Assembly (NCBI GenBank): GCA_014904985.1
Contig: MU128932.1
Span: 344,377-408,376, forward strand
Origin: Hydnum rufescens UP504
Lineage: Eukaryota > Basidiomycota > Agaricomycetes > Cantharellales > Hydnaceae
DNA length: 64,000 nucleotides
Reading direction: 5' to 3'
The notes beneath the pieces were generated by a model. The model was given only the letters and a program-made list of their open reading frames with translations. It was not told the origin of the DNA and did no database searches. Position numbers and translations under genes: made by a program. Positions 48,091-58,669 of this stretch are shown here, piece by piece (position 1 is the stretch's first letter; every line of letters starts with the position of its first letter).

Positions 48091-48899
48091 CTCATGAGAT
48101 TAACTGTGGCTCTCCCACAATCATGTGACTTCGCTGCCTGTTGCTTACAACTCCCAATCCTCCTTCTTTATTAATCCACTCCTTCTTGCTGACATCTCCC
48201 CATCCTTTATTCATCCTTCCCTTCTTAGTAACCACCTCAGGCTGGTCAGACACTTTTAAGGGCCTTAAAAGGTATGTCATTTTGATGTCTGTATAATGCC
48301 CAATAGGCTTGTATTATGTTTGATATCAAAAAGTGATCAAATGTGTGTTTGATACCAAAAGAGCTGGGTTTTGAGATCAATTTTGGGCCTTGTAAAGTAA
48401 TCCATCCTCCACTGGCCATAAGATTTCCTGTGGAAGTTTATGTAGAAATTCATGCTAAGGCCAGCAGCTTCATGGGATATCATTATACAGGCAGACCCAC
48501 AAGTATAGCAGTAAATCACAAGGGGATCAGTCACAGGGGGGAATCAACTGGAATGGGTTCAAATAATGCTGTGAATGGATATATCTGGTTGGGGATATTG
48601 GATAGGTCCTGGCAAGCCTGGGAATGCCCCTGAGTGGGTCAGCGGGCTATACAGGCTAATCGGCAATAAGCACACTTATTTATATTTATTTACTTCATTA
48701 TCATCCACATATCACACATAAATAATTCATTTATTATTGTTTTATACACATATCCTAGATATCTATCTACCCTGCCTCACTCAGGGTTGCAAGTTTTCAG
48801 TTGGTAGGATTGTGGGTCTTCACTTGGTGGTTTGTGGGTTTCAGGGAGCAGGGGTTGAGGTGGGTTCTGGGTTCAGATGAATAAATCATAAAAGAAAAA

Positions 48900-50110
48900 A
48901 AAAAACATGCAAATGGAGCAGCATCGGCTGCTCCTTTTGCGCGACAGTACATGTAGACATAATATACTTACCTGAAAATCACCACACCTGCCGCAGTGGG
49001 TGTGGTGTGTGGGTTTCCTGCATCTTTGTTTGGTGTGTGTTCACTGGGTGGGCTGGGTTGTCATTTGTGTGGGTTGACATGTAGGGGGAGGGGTGGAAAG
49101 GGTGGTTCAGCTGCATCCCCAGGTTCTCATTTGGCAGGGCTACACTTCGCTGGCTGCAGTTCAGGTAAAACCTGGAATAAAAAGATAATGTTAGTCAAAC
49201 ATTAAAACCAGCACAAAAAGAGCAGCATTTGCTGCTCTTTTTGCACTGTTGGGGTATATCTTGTTACTTACTTTATATAGAACCACACACCTGCCAAAGC
49301 GGGTGTGCAGTTCACGTGACCACTTGATTGATGCATTCTCATTGCCTATTGCATTTGCATTTGGTGTATGGCCATTTGGGCCTGGGCTGGTTGGACCCTT
49401 GTCATTTGGCCAGTTTTCATCAGGTGCCTTGAAACATGTCATGAGCTAAGATAGTAAAGATATATCAGTAAAAAAAAATCAAATCAGTGCAAAAAGAGCA
49501 GCTTTCACTGCTCTTTTTGTGCCATTGGGTACATGAAAGTACTCACCTCCTAAAGCACCATACCTGCCACAGTGGGTGTGTGGTTGGGGTGGTTTCTTGC
49601 TTGGTGGGGTCTCATTTGGCAGATGGTTGTTCAGCCAATGTGATTGTTGTCTGGGGGGCTCGGGGGGCGGGTCTTGGTTCAGGCAATGTCCTGGAATAAT
49701 CTATAATATGTTAGTTAAAATTGAAACTAGCACAAAAAGAGCAGCATCTGCTGCTCTTTTTGCACTATTGGGGTACACATCATTACTTACTTTATATAGA
49801 ACCACACACCTGCTTCAATGGGGGTGCGGTTCGCATGCCCACTCGATTCCCAGGGTCTCATTGTTTATCATGTTCATTTGGTGTATAGCCATTTGGCCAC
49901 TCACCATCTGGGCCCCTGTCATTTCTCCAGTTTTCATCTGCTACCTTGGAACAGGCCACAATCTAAAATAATAGAAGATACATTAGTAAAAATAATTTAA
50001 AGCAGTGCAAAAAGAGCAGCTTTCACTGCTCTTTTTGTGCCATTGTAGCTACTTGAAAAAAAACTCACCTAGTGACCACACACCCATGGCAGCAGGTGTG
50101 TGGTTGTCTG
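48900..50110 (-). repeat. Left arm: five exon-intron-like modules, minus orientation
   Basis: Read leftwards from the centre, predicted introns are 50068-49963, 49790-49701, 49546-49446 and 49271-49172, plus a fifth beginning at 48971. Donors are GTGAGT or GTAAGT. Branch-like CTAAC, CTAAT or CTGAT and a TAG/CAG acceptor follow. Each intron carries an internal palindrome (AAAAAGAGCAGC..GCTGCTCTTTTT; at 50005-50040, 49730-49764, 49488-49522, 49211-49246 and 48909-48940). The exon-like parts (154-200 nt) end in a second palindrome (ACCACACACC..GGTGTGTGGT type; near 50074, 49800, 49557, 49281 and 48981) 5-20 nt before the donor. One exon-like part reads as DENWPNDKGP..PNGHTPN, and another has a related VADENWRNDRGP. 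Exon lengths are not consistently multiples of three. Confidence 0.7.
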
Positions 50111-50384
50111 TTTCCTTTTTGGGGTGGTTTCCTTGTTGGGTGGCGGTGGTTGGTAGTGGGAGAGGGAACAAAACTTGATGCTGGCAATTGCTGGTACTCA
50201 AAAAGTGCCCAAAGTGCCTGGCACCATGAGTACCATATGAATTAGTAGCAAATAACTAGATGTATAATAAGTAATATATAATCAATATTTCCCCAAAAAA
50301 TTAAAGAAGACCATGGCAATAAGTCAAGAGTTCTGTAAGGCATGATATAATACATTGCAACTTGGATTGGGTGATTTCTACAGT

Positions 50385-51476
50385 CCAGAATTGCCCCAAA
50401 TTTGAATATGTTGGTGAAATACATGAACCCTACATGGGTGATTAATTATTTTGAATGTTCTCTCCATTGTTTAATTTTTTGCACTGTTGGAAGGATAAAC
50501 CCCTAATACATACAATCCATATCAAGACCCAACTACCTCCTCAAACAAATCCATAATATTCAATTCCATTCCTTCAATTCCCTGCCATTCCTTTGATTGT
50601 CATATGGCATGGATTTCAATTCTTCAAGACCGTGCCTTATTCATTTTTCCTCTACCTTGTACATGAGACAATTATTTGTCCATCCCCAAGTCTTCAACAG
50701 GCCACCTGAAATTGTACTTACTTCAAGCCCAACCAATTGTGGTAATGGAAATTCAACTTGCCTCTTTCACTTAATAGTCAATCTGCTGCATAGTGTCCAT
50801 TGCCTTAAGGGCAGTATATGAGTCTGGATTATCACCTAAGCCAATGGATTCAACTCGCAGACTAGTCACATGTTAAATAGGGGCTATTGCAACACTCTCA
50901 AGGAGTAAACACGGAATATCTCCCTCAGTTTTAATCAGATCGACTCAAAAAACAGCTCCCAAAAAGCTACAATTTAGACCTTTCAAAAAATATTAGATTA
51001 ATGTTTATTGGACATGAACTGCACTCTCCAAGTTGATTTTATTATGTGTCTCATACTGCCCTTCAGTACGTTTCAAATTTCTGCATCATTTTTCATTCAA
51101 ATTGTTTGGGATAACCATGCCTAGAAATACGCTGAAAGTGTTCATATAATGGTACCAAGGGCAAGGTGATTGGATTAAAACTCCACTTTATACAGTTTAA
51201 CTCCATCATGTTTCATTTCATCATTGCCTCTGCTTTTTGGATTATTAATGGCAATTATTCTCTACCCCCCTTATATCCGGCGAAGGGTACATCTAGGGTG
51301 ACCTGTTCCACTATCCCCCAAGGGAATCTGTTCATCAGGAGAGGAGGAATAGCTTGGTCAAGCCATATTTCACTTTTCTGACTTGATATTTGAATATTTC
51401 CTTCAGTTTTGAAGATTTTGACTGGATCTCTTTTTCATCATTTTCACCTTAATCCCACCTTTCTGCCAGTTACCAT
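50385..51476. other. Unique centre of the palindromic element
   Basis: About 1.1 kb of AT-rich sequence without inverted homology to itself and without a gene. Both arrays would be transcribed away from here, so any promoter for them should lie in this stretch; I cannot point to one. Confidence 0.4.
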
Positions 51477-53009
51477 GAAATTTTTCCAGGATGTAATCCA
51501 TGTTGCAATGTATTATATCATGCCTTATAGAACTCTGACTTATTGTCATGGTCTTCTTTATTTTGGGGGGGAAATATTGATTATATATTACTTATTATAC
51601 ATCTAGTTATTTGCTACTAATTCATACAGTACTCGTGGTGCCAGGCACTTCGGGTGCTTTTTGAGTACCAGCAATTGCTGGCATTGAGTTTCATTCCTTC
51701 TCCCACTACACAACCACTGCCACCCAACAAGGAAACCACCCCAAAAAGGAAACAGATGACCACACACCTGCTGCTGCAGGTGTGTGGTCACTAGGTGAGT
51801 TTTTTCAGAACATAGTAGCTACAATGGCACAAAAAGAGCAGTGAAAGCTGCTCTTTTTGCACTGCTTTAAATTATTTTTACTAACATATCTTTTATTATC
51901 TCATGTGACCTGTTCCAAGGTAGCAGACAAAAATTGGTGAAACAACAAGGATCCAACCAGCCAGGGCCCCAACAGCAGCACACCAGCCAAGAACACGACA
52001 AAGAAAACCACAAAAATGCCCATGCAACCAGGGGAGATGACAATGCACCCAGCAAGCAGCTGTGCAAACCACACACCCACTACAGTGGGTGTGTGGTTCT
52101 CTGTACAAGATGAGTCTCCCCCCCCCAATGTATCCAGCCATGCAAAAAGAGCAGTGAAAGCTGCTCTTTTTGCACTGGGTTTAATTTTTTACTAACATGA
52201 TCTTTTATTCTCTGTCATCAAGGTGAAAATGCACCAAATGAAAACCTGGGGATATGCCAAATGAACCCCCCCCCTCTTCTGGTACACTACGACAAAGAAA
52301 ACATGACCTGACAGGTGGCTGCATGCCCAGCGAATGGCTGCACAAACCACACACCTGCTATGGTGGGTGTGTGGTTCTCTATATACAGTAAGTCCCCCCA
52401 ATATATGCAACCATGCAAAAAGAGCAGTGAAAGCTGCTCTTTTTGTGCTTCATTGAATTTCTTTACTAACTTGATTATTATTCTAGGTCCTGGCCTGGTC
52501 CCAGGTGCCAAATGACAAGACCCAACCAGGGCCCCCTGCGGCAACATGCCAGGTGAAACAATGCCAAATGAAGGCATGGGAGGTGGCAATGCAAACCACA
52601 CACCTGCTGTGGTGGGTGTGTGGTTCTATATATGGTAAGTACACTTATACACCCACAATGGTGTGCAAGAGCAGCAGATGCTGCTCTTGTGCTGATTTTA
52701 GTTCTTAACTAATACAATATTAATTTTTCTAGGTTATTGACCAGAAGCAGCAAAGTGACAACCTGCTGAACAAACCACCCCCCAGAAATGATGATGGGAC
52801 CTGCCAATGATGACTGGCCAGACAAAACCCAGATGGAACCACACACCCACTTTGGTGGGTGTGTGGTAATTTTAAGGTAAGCATCTGTCCAGCCATGCAA
52901 AAGGAGCAGCATTTGCTGCTCCTTTTGCCTGCCTTTTCTTTTTTTTTTCTTTTTACTAACTTATTATTTACTATTCTATATTGTCATTTGAACACACAAT
53001 GAAGGCCCC

Positions 53010-53856
53010 TGTCAGGATCAAATTGACATTTGCTTCCGCCTAAGGACTTACCCGTCAGAGTATTATTCTTCATCGACTCTATCATATGGCGCCTACTTCC
53101 TCAAATGCTCTTGTCTCCTCTATCCCTCCATTCACTATGGGGGTTATTGTCATCCTTGCCATTATTGGCATTTCTCTTATTATTATTGCCCTTGTTCTAT
53201 CAGGCCTCGGCCAGCGGGCTATGGGCTGGGTAGCCAACCAGTGGCAGCATTGGCGCCCTTGTCAGCACCTGTCGTTCCCTAGCTCCCCACGTGAGTCCAT
53301 GGAGTTGCCAATCCAGACTCCCCCTCCTCCTCCTCTACCCCCAGTCCCTGCATCCACATCACCTGTCCCAATCCATACTCCATCCACGTCATTACGGTCA
53401 TTTGACACTTTGGACACCTTTGGAGTACCCAGGCGTACACTGCCTTGGAAGTACATACGCTAAGGGGGATACATATGGAAGTTGGGGCATAGCCATGTGG
53501 AGGTGCGCACAGGATTCGTAACACAGCTGCGTCAGCTTAGTGAGGCTTAGTGATGGTGGCTGTGGAGGCTGACTGATGGGCTGTGGAGCCGGCATTCTAG
53601 GAGGATCCGGAAGGTTATGGAAGACGGCGGAAGGCTCTGGAAGGTTGGAGGCTGTGTGCAGGAAATAGTATTTATAGCCCTTCGCAGTTGGGGGATCACC
53701 AGTTTTGATCTCTCAGGATTCCCACTGCGATAGGTGCGAGACTTGTGTGTCCCTTGTTGTGTGGTGTATACTCAGGATTCCCACTGCGATAGCGTGTGGT
53801 TAATTAATCTCTTTCCTCTTTCTGTTTGTGGCTTCGACGGCAGTGTCGCCCTGACA
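53010..53856 (+). mobile_element. Solo LTR, gypsy-like ends, 5-bp target duplication
   Basis: It starts TGTCAGGATC and ends GCCCTGACA, the TG..CA form common in fungal gypsy LTRs. It is flanked by GCCCC at 53005-53009 and 53857-53861. Removing it restores a normal module of the surrounding array. A TATA-like TATTTATAG lies near 53668. A 22-bp direct repeat (starting CTCAGGATTCCCACTGCGAT) occurs twice between 53718 and 53793. No second LTR or internal region is present. Confidence 0.8.
53086..53463 (+). CDS. Small single-pass membrane protein ORF inside the solo LTR
   Basis: 125 codons starting MAPTSSNALVSS. One strong membrane segment (GVIVILAIIGISLIIIALVL, about residues 19-38) is followed by a basic/aromatic stretch and a Pro-rich tail (TPPPPPLPPVPAS). 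No family recognised. The ORF lies entirely within the U3-like part of the LTR. LTR-encoded ORFs are uncommon, so it may be a short ORF by chance, a remnant of the element's last gene, or captured sequence. Confidence 0.4.
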   Translation: MAPTSSNALVSSIPPFTMGVIVILAIIGISLIIIALVLSGLGQRAMGWVANQWQHWRPCQHLSFPSSPRESMELPIQTPPPPPLPPVPASTSPVPIHTPSTSLRSFDTLDTFGVPRRTLPWKYIR

Positions 53857-55337
53857 GCCCCCACCAAACAAAACCTGTGGCCCACCTGACGAAACCTGGG
53901 ACCAGCAACCTGTGACACAAGACAACAGAAAGCACAGACAGGACCACACACCTGCCAAAGTGGGTGTGTGGTCATTTCAAGTAAGCATATCTCAACCATG
54001 CAAAAGGAGCAGCATATGCTGCTCCTTTTGTGTGGCTTGTTTTTTTCTTTTTCACTAATGTATTATTTATTATTTTAGGTTGCCATCTGAACCCACAATG
54101 AAGCCCCCTGCCAAAACCCCAACCAAATGAAACCTGCCCACAATCCACTAACCAGACAAAACCTGGGACCGGAAACCCATGACACAAGACCACAAAGCAT
54201 AGACAGAACCACACACCTGCTGAAGTGGGTGTGTGGTAATCACAAAGCCACAGAGAAGAACAGCAGGAGCATAGAGTGCCACACACCCACTGCGGTGGGT
54301 GTGTGGCCTTATAAAGTATGTATTTTTTTTAATAACCACAAACACACAAAAAGAGCAGCAGTCACTGCTCTTTTTGTGTGAGTTTTAATTATAACTAACA
54401 TATTTTCTATTCTAGGTCAACCCCACACAAGCCCAAATCTGCCAACCCCCCAGGATCCCAATGAAACCCCATGCATGAGTACACACCAGCACACAAATGA
54501 ATGAATGATGATGCATGCACAAAGCCAGGGAGGAAAAGAAGGAGCCACACCTGCCACAGCAGGTGTAGCAATATCAGGTAAGTAATTTTTCTCTAGCTAC
54601 AAATGTGCAAAAAGAGCAGCAGTTGCTGCTCTTTTTGCACAATTATTACTCTTCAACTAACTTTTATTTTTTATTCTAGGCTAAGATGTCCACCTAAACC
54701 TGTGAAACCACACAGCCATGATGAAACCACACAGCCATGACAAAACCATGGAACCATGCCAAAACCATGCAGCCATGCCAAAACCACGCAGCCACAAACA
54801 CAAACCTGCAGCCATGAATGCAATGCACAAGCCCCAAATGGTGCCCCATGACCATGTGATGAATGGGACCTGCACAAAGTGGCAACCGAAGGTCCCAGTG
54901 TACCCCCTGCCCCCTGCAAATGTGTGGACTGGCAAATGACCACACACCCACTGTGGCGGGTGTGGTCATCTAAGGTGATTCCCCCTCTCCTATAGATACA
55001 GCAATGCAAAAGAGCAGCAAAAGCTGCTCTTTTTGTGTCACTTTTAACTATTCACTAACCTAACTTTTTTTATTTTAGATCTTGCTCCCCCAAATCCACA
55101 TGAGCCCTGTATGAAAAATTGAGGGTGGAAAGTACACAGCCATGGTACAAACGAGTACCACACACCTACTTTGGTGGGTGTGTGGTACTACAAGGTATTT
55201 AATTTTTTTTACTAATGTATGCTATTATTTTAGGATCCAAATTGATGCTCCCCAAACAATGACCCACTGCAACGGCGACCTGCAACTCGTCCAAACAACC
55301 TGCCCAATGGTGAATTGCCAAGCCCAGCCCCTCATAC

Positions 55338-55793
55338 CACACACTCACCCTAGTGGGTGTGTGGTGCTACTAAGCACTTTTTTTTTTGAGATCTATGGAT
55401 GGTACCACACCCACCTAGGGCAGGTGTGTTTTTTTTAAATTGAATTCTTGACTAAATAAATAAACAAGTCAATAACAACAAAACATGAGACTGCCCTGCT
55501 GACCTGGGGCAGTATATGTATAATATAGCAATAATAAATAAATAATTATAAATACCCGATAAGCCTGTATGGCCCATTGACCCACTTGGGGGCATTCCTG
55601 GGCTTGCCGGGTCCTATCCTGATACCCCCAGTCAAATATGAGTTTGATATCAAAATGCCTATGGGCAGACTTACAGATTGACCTAAGGTTACCCTCTTGA
55701 AATTATTTGATATCAAAGGATTCTGATGCCTCTTAGGCTTTTGATTTGATGCAGTTTGACATACCTATTAAGGCCCCTCTAAGTGGCTGACCA
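55338..55793. other. Outer right part of the palindromic element
   Basis: Two further exon-end type palindromes (55338, 55402) lack introns. After them comes sequence inverted to 48243-48890 (shared CAGGCTTATCGG/GCCTGGGAATGCCCC-type words) up to the terminal inverted repeat. Confidence 0.5.
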
Positions 55794-55891
55794 AGGTGAC
55801 CCAAGACCCAACCTCAAGTATCAGTGGCAAAATAAATATGTTGCCAGACCCACTTCAACAGGTGTGGCAATATTAGTTAGTTTCTATATTA

Positions 55892-56612
55892 CAGTCTTTG
55901 ACCAGTCACTGAATCAAATTTCCCGGAACCTTGCCGCTGCCAGCACAATATTGTTTTTTGGTTGTTTTTGTCTACTATCTAGTAGGAGGATATCCCATCT
56001 ACCCATGTATACAATTTCAGAGCAGTCTGAACAATATTGGGGGAGATGTTATGTTGTGCCATTTTGATGTTTGTTTTATAACTCGACCAGTCACTGAAGC
56101 ACTTTTCCTGGAGTGATTGGACGAGGCAGTTTTTTTATCTTGTCTATTGGCATGTAATTAAAATGTGATTCCATGCATATTCCAATGCTTTTTGAAGTAT
56201 TCTAAGCCCTGTAGTGTGTATCTGAAGTGGTGAAAGTCCCGCTGGGTCTCCAATTTGCTTCCGCAGCCCCTCCTGGTGATGCAGAGAGCAGTTGACTAGA
56301 TTAGCTCTGGAGCTAGACCTCTTAAGATCCTTATCTAGTTGTCTTTCTGATGTAGGATTGCATGTAAAATCACTGGATGGGTCTTTGTGTGGTGCTGTGG
56401 GGGCTGGTGCAGATTTCAGACATTTTACAAAATTGCACTCTTCCCTATGTTATGCAACAACAGCTGAACATATTGACACCAAATTTGGTACAGTGAAAGT
56501 TCCCATCAGTGTGATCAAATAGAGCCCACAATCAAGCTGCTACAACTTGAAATGGTGGAGATAATTGAGGTGATTCAGTGACTGGTAGAGTTCAGTGACC
56601 GGTCAAAGACTG
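55892..56612. mobile_element. Tc1/mariner-like MITE (721 bp) with TA duplication
   Basis: The ends read CAGTCTTTGACCAGTCACTG from the left and CAGTCTTTGACCGGTCACTG from the right, flanked by TA (55890-55891, 56613-56614). Extra copies of the CAGTGACTGG/CCAGTCACTGAA word occur just inside both ends (56084, 56570). No ORF for a transposase. It sits between an exon-end palindrome (55842-55868) and an intron palindrome (56632-56664). This means it inserted into one more module of the array, lying outside the terminal repeats of the palindromic element. Confidence 0.8.
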
Positions 56613-57162
56613 TATGGGGTGTATGACAATGCCAAAAGAGCAGCACCCAGCTGCTCTTTTTTGATTTTTTGTCCTTACTGATGCACCAGAATGTGTCTAT
56701 ATAATAATAAATAATTGGTTATCTAATGGCACTAGTGGAGAGGGGATATGAATTTTGATGTGAGATGATACATCTGCTGGTGGTTTCAAAACATAGGCTG
56801 TGGGGATATTCAAACCTGCCTGCATATTCCCAGGGATGGTGGGTTCTTGGCAGGTTTTAGGCACAGGTCCACATTGGTACTCCTGCCCTGTGGGGGAAAT
56901 CCCCATGGGGTCAAAACCCATGGGTTTTGAAACCTTGTGCAATACCCTAGTTATTTCTGGTTTTGCATCCAGATGGTGTTGAGTTGCATTCAAAATAAAT
57001 TGCACTGAATTCTTGGTTCTCAGTTTTACATCTGGGTGGGGTGGAAAGTACTCAACTTACATCCTATAGCTTGCAGGTGTGTTGCCCTCATTTTGGCTCA
57101 GATCGGACTAGAAGCACACCTAGGGTCAAGTAATGAACTTGTTACTGACATTGTGATTATGC

Positions 57163-57345
57163 TTGTACAGTCTCTGTCATCTGACTTGCACTGCCAGCAC
57201 ATTCTTCACATTCTATCTCATCATCTTTGCCACATTCTATGTGATGACAACATTCTTCCAATTGATTGGGACCATCACTCAGGACTACAATGTGGCAGCA
57301 TGGCTCACTGCTTTAATCATGACTACCATGGTTGCCTGTGAGTAA
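57163..57345 (+). pseudogene. Fragment of a PDR-type ABC transporter
   Basis: A 60-codon stretch (STFFTFYLIIFATFYVMTTF, then FQLIGTITQDYN and VAAWLTALIMTTM) matches part of the first ABC-2 membrane domain of PDR drug-efflux pumps. It is followed by a donor-like GTGAGT. No nucleotide-binding domain or other exons are nearby, so it is an isolated gene fragment. Confidence 0.6.
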
Positions 57346-57714
57346 CCATTAGCTTACTCTTCCTGTTGCCCTTGTATGGTGACTAAGTGACCCCCTTCTT
57401 TTGCTGCCCTTGTTATGATAATCATCTCCAGTTGAAACTCCTTCATCCTTAGGGTCTGGGCACATCACCACAAGATTAATAGGAAGCTGTGGCATTGCTT
57501 GTGGCTGGGTTTTCTCTGGCACAAGGTCAAATCTAGCCCATCACCATGAATGCCAGTATGGGCACAAAGATGTTTCCAATACACATTGTGTTTGAATTGG
57601 TAATGATATTCCCCCCACAACTGTGCATCTAGTTGCTCAGCTGGGAAGAGCTCTAAGAGATTAGGATTGAATTGCTGTCATGACTAGTCAGATATGTCAC
57701 TCATCCCAACCTAT

Positions 57715-58217
57715 TTACTCACAATATTGATGCGACAGGAACCCCAAGTTAGATTCAGTGCTAGTGCAAGGACAGACCCACATGTGGAATACCAGATGGT
57801 GGATTTGTTGGGGACTCTCCTTTGTGTTCTCTCTTCCTGGATGGAAATACAGGACTGGTCTTCCCTCAAGGTCAAAGCCAGATAGTACAATTTTTGCAGT
57901 TTTGGCTTCAACCTGCACCTCATCAGGAGGGATGAGATCAGGTTTGTAGTCATGTTGCTGACATGGCAAAGCATTAGAAACCAGCAGAAGCACTTGTCCA
58001 GAGTTCAGGATTTACCTGCCCATAAGGTGTTGTGGATATGTTGCTTGGCTTCCTCCACATTCCATTTGCTAGCATGAAGGTATCTTTGGATGCATCCTGG
58101 GGCTGCTAGTGATATCTTCTCATTTGGATAATATGGATCAGACTCAGGAAGGACAAGTGTATTCACATACTTTTCACCAGCCATCAGACCATGAAGCAAC
58201 AGTGTGTAAGAGCACAC
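57715..58217 (-). pseudogene. Fragment of a CRAL-TRIO (Sec14-like) lipid-transfer protein gene
   Basis: An upstream piece (CIQRYLHASKWNVEEAKQHI) is the CRAL-TRIO N-terminal helix region. An intron-like 58015-57958 (GTAAAT..CAG) follows. The next piece reads HDYKPDLIPPDEVQVEAKT, then IVLSGFDLEGRPVLYFHPGR and ENTKESPQQIHHLVFH, the start of the lipid-binding domain. The frame does not join across the intron as drawn, and the rest of the domain is absent. Confidence 0.6.
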
Positions 58218-58669
58218 ACTTCTCTCAATTCTTCCAGATCATGCAGATGATTGCCATTGAGTGCATGCAGAGTGCTGTTCCACCACCTATTGTGATCTTC
58301 AAGCAGGAGGATGTAGAGAAGAAGAAGCTGAATGAGCACTTGATGGAGTGCAAGGAGGCTGCACACTGCAGAGAATGAAGAAACCAGTCACATGTATGGG
58401 TATGTGCTAGTGAGTGATTTTCAGTGTTTTGTTTCTGGATTGAGGTGCTGACAATTCCTTTCAGCATGCATGCCTGTGTCCAGTCCGCTATATTCCACCA
58501 AGAGCTACATTACACCGATCCCGCTGTCAGACTCGCAATTAGACAAGCGGCAGAGCGGTCGAGTCACGTGTTCACCACTGCTCCATCCACTCGACCTCTC
58601 CTCTCCTCTATCGGTCTCAATTGTTAGTTGTACATTAGTTTTTAGTCCCCCCTTTTTTTTCACTCGCAG

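Larger units (their letters stand above)
51750..55235 (+). repeat. Right arm: array of exon-intron-like modules, plus orientation
   Basis: Predicted introns are 51795-51919, 52388-52496, 52635-52732, 53981-54078, 54316-54415, 54578-54679 and 54975-55078, plus 55195-55233 (39 nt). Donors are GTAAGT or close variants; acceptors are TTCTAG/TTTTAG after CTAAC/CTAAT. Two modules have lost a site: ATGAGT instead of GTGAGT near 52112, and TTCTAT instead of TTCTAG near 52972. Intron palindromes are at about 51826, 52141, 52413, 52662, 52894, 53999, 54346, 54606 and 55005. The 39-nt intron at 55195 is the only one without the palindrome, so the palindrome accounts for the usual extra 60 nt or so. Exon-end palindromes are near 51757, 52066, 52345, 52594, 52840, 53942, 54209, 54280, 54545, 54938, 55158, 55338 and 55402. 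A solo LTR interrupts one exon-like part. Confidence 0.7.
48243..55793. mobile_element. Palindromic foldback-like element built of iterated exon-intron modules
   Basis: The left end (48243-48279, TGGTCAGACACTT..) and the right end (55757-55793, read inwards TGGTCAGCCACTT..) are imperfect inverted repeats of 37 bp. Inverted homology continues inward through 48590-48690 / 55550-55640 and both module arrays. It reaches the innermost arms 50218-50380 / 51477-51655, leaving a unique centre of about 1.1 kb. The left arm has five modules and the right arm at least nine. No target duplication is clear. No transposase is encoded, so if mobile it is non-autonomous. Long inverted repeats made of tandem subrepeats recall foldback elements of animals and plants, but the repeated splice-site-bearing modules are not something I know from those. 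Confidence 0.65.

Noticed and set aside
48909..55036. CRISPR-like array (regular repeats with spacers)
   Set aside because: The repeats are palindromic, 30-35 bp, spaced about 250-300 bp, accompanied by splice signals and in a eukaryotic contig.
48909..55036. Bacterial-type terminators (GC stem followed by T-run)
   Set aside because: The hairpins have A-run and T-run as part of the stem and lie in a fungal sequence inside intron-like units.
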